Shown in pieces: positions 60,638 to 64,000 of a stretch of 64,000 bases of DNA; position 1 is the stretch's first letter; every line of letters starts with the position of its first letter. The translations under genes were made by a program, and so were the position numbers. The notes beneath the pieces were generated by a model that saw only the letters and a program-made list of their open reading frames with translations, searched no databases and was not told where the DNA came from. Origin of the DNA: Sulfuricella sp. (lineage in GTDB: Bacteria > Pseudomonadota > Gammaproteobacteria > Burkholderiales > Sulfuricellaceae); NCBI GenBank assembly GCA_023266195.1, contig JAHFRP010000010.1, positions 62,001-126,000 on the forward strand, read 5' to 3'.

Positions 60638-62299
60638 ATGAAGCGGCCAACAGCCGTTTTCCGGTCCAAGCTGCTGGACCAACTTGCCGATCGCCTCAAG
60701 GTGGCCAGTCTGTCGGAGTTTCTAGCGGTGACGATGAGCGTTTCCGTGTTGCTGACGGAAACGATCGTGGCTGCCATGAGCTGGCTCCTGCATGGCAGGA
60801 TTGCGGACGATTTCGTGCTGACCGGCACGGTGGCTGCCGTGCTCGTGTCCGGCACGGTTTGCCTCCTGCTTTACTACCTGATCGATCAGCTGCGCGAAAC
60901 TGAAAGTCTGCTGACGGAAAAAACGCTGCTTTTGACCCAAGCGCTCTATACCCATCAGACGTCGGAAAAGAACCTGGCCCAACTGGCCCACTACGATGCT
61001 CTGACCACCTTGCCGAACCGTTCCCTGTTTACCGACCGCCTCGACCATGCGGTCATGCGCTCTGCCCGCAGCAGCGAGATGGTGGCGGTGGTGTTGCTCG
61101 ATATCGATAATTTCAAGACGGTCAACGATATCCTCGGCCACCAGCTGGGCGATGTCCTGCTGCAGGAAATCGCGCAGCGCCTGCGCCATTGCGTGCTCGA
61201 AGACGATACGCTGGCGCGGCTGGGAGGCGACGAGTTCGCCGTCATCCTGGAGGGCATCTCGGAAATCGAGGAGGCGGCCAACATCGCGCAAAAAATCGTG
61301 GATGCGTTCTCCCAGCCATTCGCGCCGGACGGCCAGGAGATTTTTGTGACCACCAGCCTGGGCGTTTCGGTCTACCCGCTGGATGGGCCGGACGGCGTCA
61401 ATTTGCTGAAGAACGCCGATACCGCGATGTATCGCGCCAAGGAATCCGGCCGCAACCATTTCCGCTTCTACACCGCCGACATGAATGCCCTGGCGGTGGA
61501 GCGCTTCGCCATGGAAGGCGGCTTGCGGCGGGCGTTGGAACGCGGCGAATTCCAGCTGCACTACCAGCCCCAGGTGGACATCAAGAGCGGGCAGATGGTC
61601 GGGGTGGAGGCGCTGCTGCGCTGGAACCATCCGGAGCGCGGTCTGGTGCCGCCCAACCAGTTCATCCCGCTCCTGGAAGAAAACAACCTGATCGTTCCGG
61701 TCGGAGAGTGGGTGCTGCGCACGGCCTGCGCGCAGAGCCATGCCTGGCAGGAGGCCGGACTGCCGGAATTGCGCATCGGCGTCAACCTGTCCGCCCGCCA
61801 GTTCAGTCACGGCGATCTGGTGGAGACGATCGACACCGTCCTGCGGGACACCGGCCTCAACCCCAAGCTGCTGGAACTGGAGCTGACCGAAGGCATGCTG
61901 ATGGAAAACACCAAGGCGACCAGCGCCATCCTGGAGCAGCTCAAGCGCAAGGGCGTGTTCATCGCGATCGACGATTTCGGCACCGGCTATTCCTCGCTCG
62001 GCTACCTCAAGCGCTTTCCGATCGACCGGCTCAAGATCGACCGCTCGTTCGTGCGCGACATCATCACCGACCCGAACGACGCGGCGATCGCCGTGGCCAT
62101 CATCAGCCTGGGGCGCAGCCTGGGCATGAACGTGATCGCCGAGGGCGTGGAAACCCAGGACCAGCTTGAATTTCTCGGCGTGCAGAAATGCGACGAGTAC
62201 CAGGGCTATTATTTCAGCCGGGCGGTGCCCGCCGAGGAAATCGCCTACCTACTTAAATCGCCCTCCCGCGCCGCGCGGTGTAAAATCCGCCCTTCGTAA
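60638..62299 (+). CDS. membrane GGDEF-EAL protein
   Basis: 553 residues. Two TM helices (about 25-50 and 56-84) with a short periplasmic loop, a coiled linker, GGDEF domain with intact RLGGDEF near 196, and EAL with GVEALLRW near 322 and IDDFGTGYSSLGYL. Bifunctional or conditional cyclic-di-GMP turnover. The GGDEF-EAL half is similar to that of the protein at 37321. Confidence 0.93.
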   Translation: MKRPTAVFRSKLLDQLADRLKVASLSEFLAVTMSVSVLLTETIVAAMSWLLHGRIADDFVLTGTVAAVLVSGTVCLLLYYLIDQLRETESLLTEKTLLLTQALYTHQTSEKNLAQLAHYDALTTLPNRSLFTDRLDHAVMRSARSSEMVAVVLLDIDNFKTVNDILGHQLGDVLLQEIAQRLRHCVLEDDTLARLGGDEFAVILEGISEIEEAANIAQKIVDAFSQPFAPDGQEIFVTTSLGVSVYPLDGPDGVNLLKNADTAMYRAKESGRNHFRFYTADMNALAVERFAMEGGLRRALERGEFQLHYQPQVDIKSGQMVGVEALLRWNHPERGLVPPNQFIPLLEENNLIVPVGEWVLRTACAQSHAWQEAGLPELRIGVNLSARQFSHGDLVETIDTVLRDTGLNPKLLELELTEGMLMENTKATSAILEQLKRKGVFIAIDDFGTGYSSLGYLKRFPIDRLKIDRSFVRDIITDPNDAAIAVAIISLGRSLGMNVIAEGVETQDQLEFLGVQKCDEYQGYYFSRAVPAEEIAYLLKSPSRAARCKIRPS

Positions 62300-62318
62300 A
62301 TTTTCCCGCCATTTCGCC

Positions 62319-64000
62319 ATGCCCCTGCTCACGCTCGACAAAGTTTCCCTCGCCTATGGCCACCACCCCTTGCTCGCCGAGGCCGATCTCCAGCTCGATG
62401 CCGGCGAGCGGGTCGGCCTGATCGGGCGCAACGGCGGCGGCAAGTCGAGCCTGCTGAAAATCGTCGCCGGCACGGCGATGGCCGACGACGGCAAGGTGTG
62501 GCGCGAGCCGGGATTGAATTTGGCCTATGTGCCGCAGGAACCGCAGATCGATCCGAACCACACCGTGTTCGAGGCGGTAGCCGAGGGTCTGGTGGGATTG
62601 AGCCAGCTGCTGATCGATTACCATGCCGTATCCCACGCCTTGGGCGAGGAGGGCGCCGACATCGAAGCGCTGCTCGAACGCATGCAGGCATTGCAGGGCG
62701 AGCTGGAAGCGCGCGACGGCTGGCGCCAGCAAAGCCGCATCGACGCGGTGATGAGCCGCCTCGCGCTGCCCGAGGACGCGCTGGTTTCCACCCTTTCCGG
62801 CGGCTGGAAAAAGCGCGTGGCGCTGGCCCGTGCGCTGGTCGCCGAGCCGGACGTGCTGGTGCTGGACGAGCCCACCAACCACCTCGATTTCGCCGCCATC
62901 GAATGGCTGGAGGAACTGCTCAAGTCGTTCGGCGGCAGCGTGCTGTTCGTCACCCACGACCGGCGCTTTCTCGACAACGTCGCGACCCGCATCGTCGAGC
63001 TCGACCGCGGGCAACTGGCGAGCTTTCCCGGCAATTTCGCCGCCTACCAGCGGCGCAAGGAGGAAATGCTGGCGGCTGAGGCGGTCCAGAACGAGAAGTT
63101 CGACAAGTTTCTCGCCCAGGAAGAAGTGTGGATCCGCAAGGGCGTCGAAGCGCGGCGCACCCGCAACGAAGGCCGGGTGCGGCGGCTGGAGCAGCTGCGG
63201 CGCGAGCACACCGCGCGCATCGACCAGGTCGGCAAGGCCCGCCTCTCGGTCGATGCCGGCGAGCGCTCAGGCAAGCTGGTGGCCGAGCTGGAGCATGTCA
63301 CCAAATCCTTCGGCGACAGGACCATCGTGCGCGATTTTTCCACCCGCATCATGCGCGGCGACCGCATCGGCCTGATCGGCCCCAACGGCGCCGGCAAGAC
63401 CACCCTGCTCAAGCTCATCCTGGGCGAGCTTCAGCCCGATTCCGGCGAGGTGCAGAGCGGCACCAAGCTCGCCGTGGCCTATTTCGACCAGCTGCGCGAA
63501 CAGCTCGACGAAAACGCGACGTTGGCCGACACCATCAGCCAGGGCAACGATTTCGTCGAAATCGGCGGGGTCAAAAAGCACGTCATCAGCTACCTCGGCG
63601 ATTTCCTGTTTCCGCCGCAGCGGGCGCGCGCCAAGGTGGTGTCGCTGTCCGGCGGCGAGCGCAACCGGCTGTTGCTGGCGCGGCTCTTCACCCGGCCGGC
63701 CAACGTGCTGGTGCTGGACGAGCCGACCAACGACCTCGACATCGAAACTCTTGAGCTGCTCGAAGAACTGCTGCTGGATTATTCCGGCACGCTGTTCCTG
63801 GTCAGCCACGACCGCGCCTTTCTCGACAACGTGGTGACCTCAGTGATCGCCTTCGAGGGCGATGGCAAGCTGGTCGAATACGCCGGCGGCTACGACGACT
63901 GGCTGCGCTGCCGCCCGCAGGCCGGAAGCGAGCCCGAGAAGAAGTCCGCCGCTCCGGCCAAGCCCCAGCCGGCGCCGGAAAAGCCGGCGGCGAAGCCCAA
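62319..64000 (+). CDS. ABC-F ATPase, Uup type (3' end beyond window)
   Basis: The first 560 codons are present and the frame is open at the edge. Two ABC domains: Walker A GRNGGGKSS and GPNGAGKTT, signatures LSGGWKKRVALARAL and LSGGERNRLLLARL, Walker B VLVLDEPTNHLD and VLVLDEPTNDLD, with the ABC-F linker between. No TM segments. Uup acts on DNA/ribosome-associated processes. The last visible residues begin a Pro/Ala/Lys-rich linker to the usual C-terminal coiled coil. Confidence 0.95.
   Translation, partial: MPLLTLDKVSLAYGHHPLLAEADLQLDAGERVGLIGRNGGGKSSLLKIVAGTAMADDGKVWREPGLNLAYVPQEPQIDPNHTVFEAVAEGLVGLSQLLIDYHAVSHALGEEGADIEALLERMQALQGELEARDGWRQQSRIDAVMSRLALPEDALVSTLSGGWKKRVALARALVAEPDVLVLDEPTNHLDFAAIEWLEELLKSFGGSVLFVTHDRRFLDNVATRIVELDRGQLASFPGNFAAYQRRKEEMLAAEAVQNEKFDKFLAQEEVWIRKGVEARRTRNEGRVRRLEQLRREHTARIDQVGKARLSVDAGERSGKLVAELEHVTKSFGDRTIVRDFSTRIMRGDRIGLIGPNGAGKTTLLKLILGELQPDSGEVQSGTKLAVAYFDQLREQLDENATLADTISQGNDFVEIGGVKKHVISYLGDFLFPPQRARAKVVSLSGGERNRLLLARLFTRPANVLVLDEPTNDLDIETLELLEELLLDYSGTLFLVSHDRAFLDNVVTSVIAFEGDGKLVEYAGGYDDWLRCRPQAGSEPEKKSAAPAKPQPAPEKPAAKP

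Overview
The window is GC-rich chromosome of a betaproteobacterium, plausibly Nitrosomonadales/Gallionellaceae- or Sulfuricella-like; the genus cannot be fixed from sequence alone. The pointers are the gene order ftsH-folP-glmM, then tpiA-secG-tRNA-Leu-nuoA-N, and the DUF2818 gene fused to the end of nuoN, an arrangement known from betaproteobacteria.

Region 1 (1-3.1 kb) carries the 3' end of ftsH, folP and glmM. Region 2 (3.1-11.8 kb) is variable: a DUF4824/DUF2157 membrane pair, a large SMC-like ATPase with a zinc hook and a C-terminal R-E-H constellation (possible RloC/PrrC-type anticodon nuclease), an IS5-family transposase with a damaged start, a lipoprotein, a DUF1353 gene, and a graveyard of relics (papain-like peptidase, sensor kinase, response regulator) mixed with short palindromic repeats. 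Region 3 (11.8-16.5 kb, minus strand) holds pstS, two small unknown genes and pstCAB, with a candidate Pho box. Region 4 (16.6-32.8 kb) is tpiA, secG, tRNA-Leu(GAG), the complete 14-gene nuo operon for respiratory complex I, and DUF2818. Three nuo junctions contain three different short palindromic repeats. Region 5 (32.9-41 kb) has two NUDIX hydrolases, htpG behind a clear sigma-32-type promoter, a surface-adhesin-E-like protein and a PAS-GGDEF-EAL protein with a C-terminal receiver domain.

Region 6 (41,822-59,930) is an 18.1-kb integrated element in tRNA-Arg(CCU), bounded by a 42-bp direct repeat of the tRNA 3' half. Left to right it holds a repressor/Cro-like pair with divergent promoters, a lambda-O-like initiator whose gene contains five 19-bp iterons followed by an AT-centred palindrome, a VRR-NUC nuclease, an unusual module (membrane ATPase, TM peptide, exported protein resembling half of a TolC repeat, YdjM-like membrane protein), a nuclease, a PstI/BsuBI-type restriction-modification system, an HNH endonuclease divergent from a 738-residue protein with PD-(D/E)XK-like and PIN-like ends, a SLOG/DprA-like gene behind a 17-G tract, and an early-phage-like operon ending in excisionase and integrase. 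No capsid, portal, terminase or tail gene is recognisable, so the element looks like a satellite, a plasmid-like phage remnant or a new mobile element, with its interior used for defence cargo.

Region 7 (60-64 kb) is chromosome again: a DksA/TraR-type zinc-finger protein, a GGDEF-EAL protein and the start of a Uup-type ABC-F ATPase.
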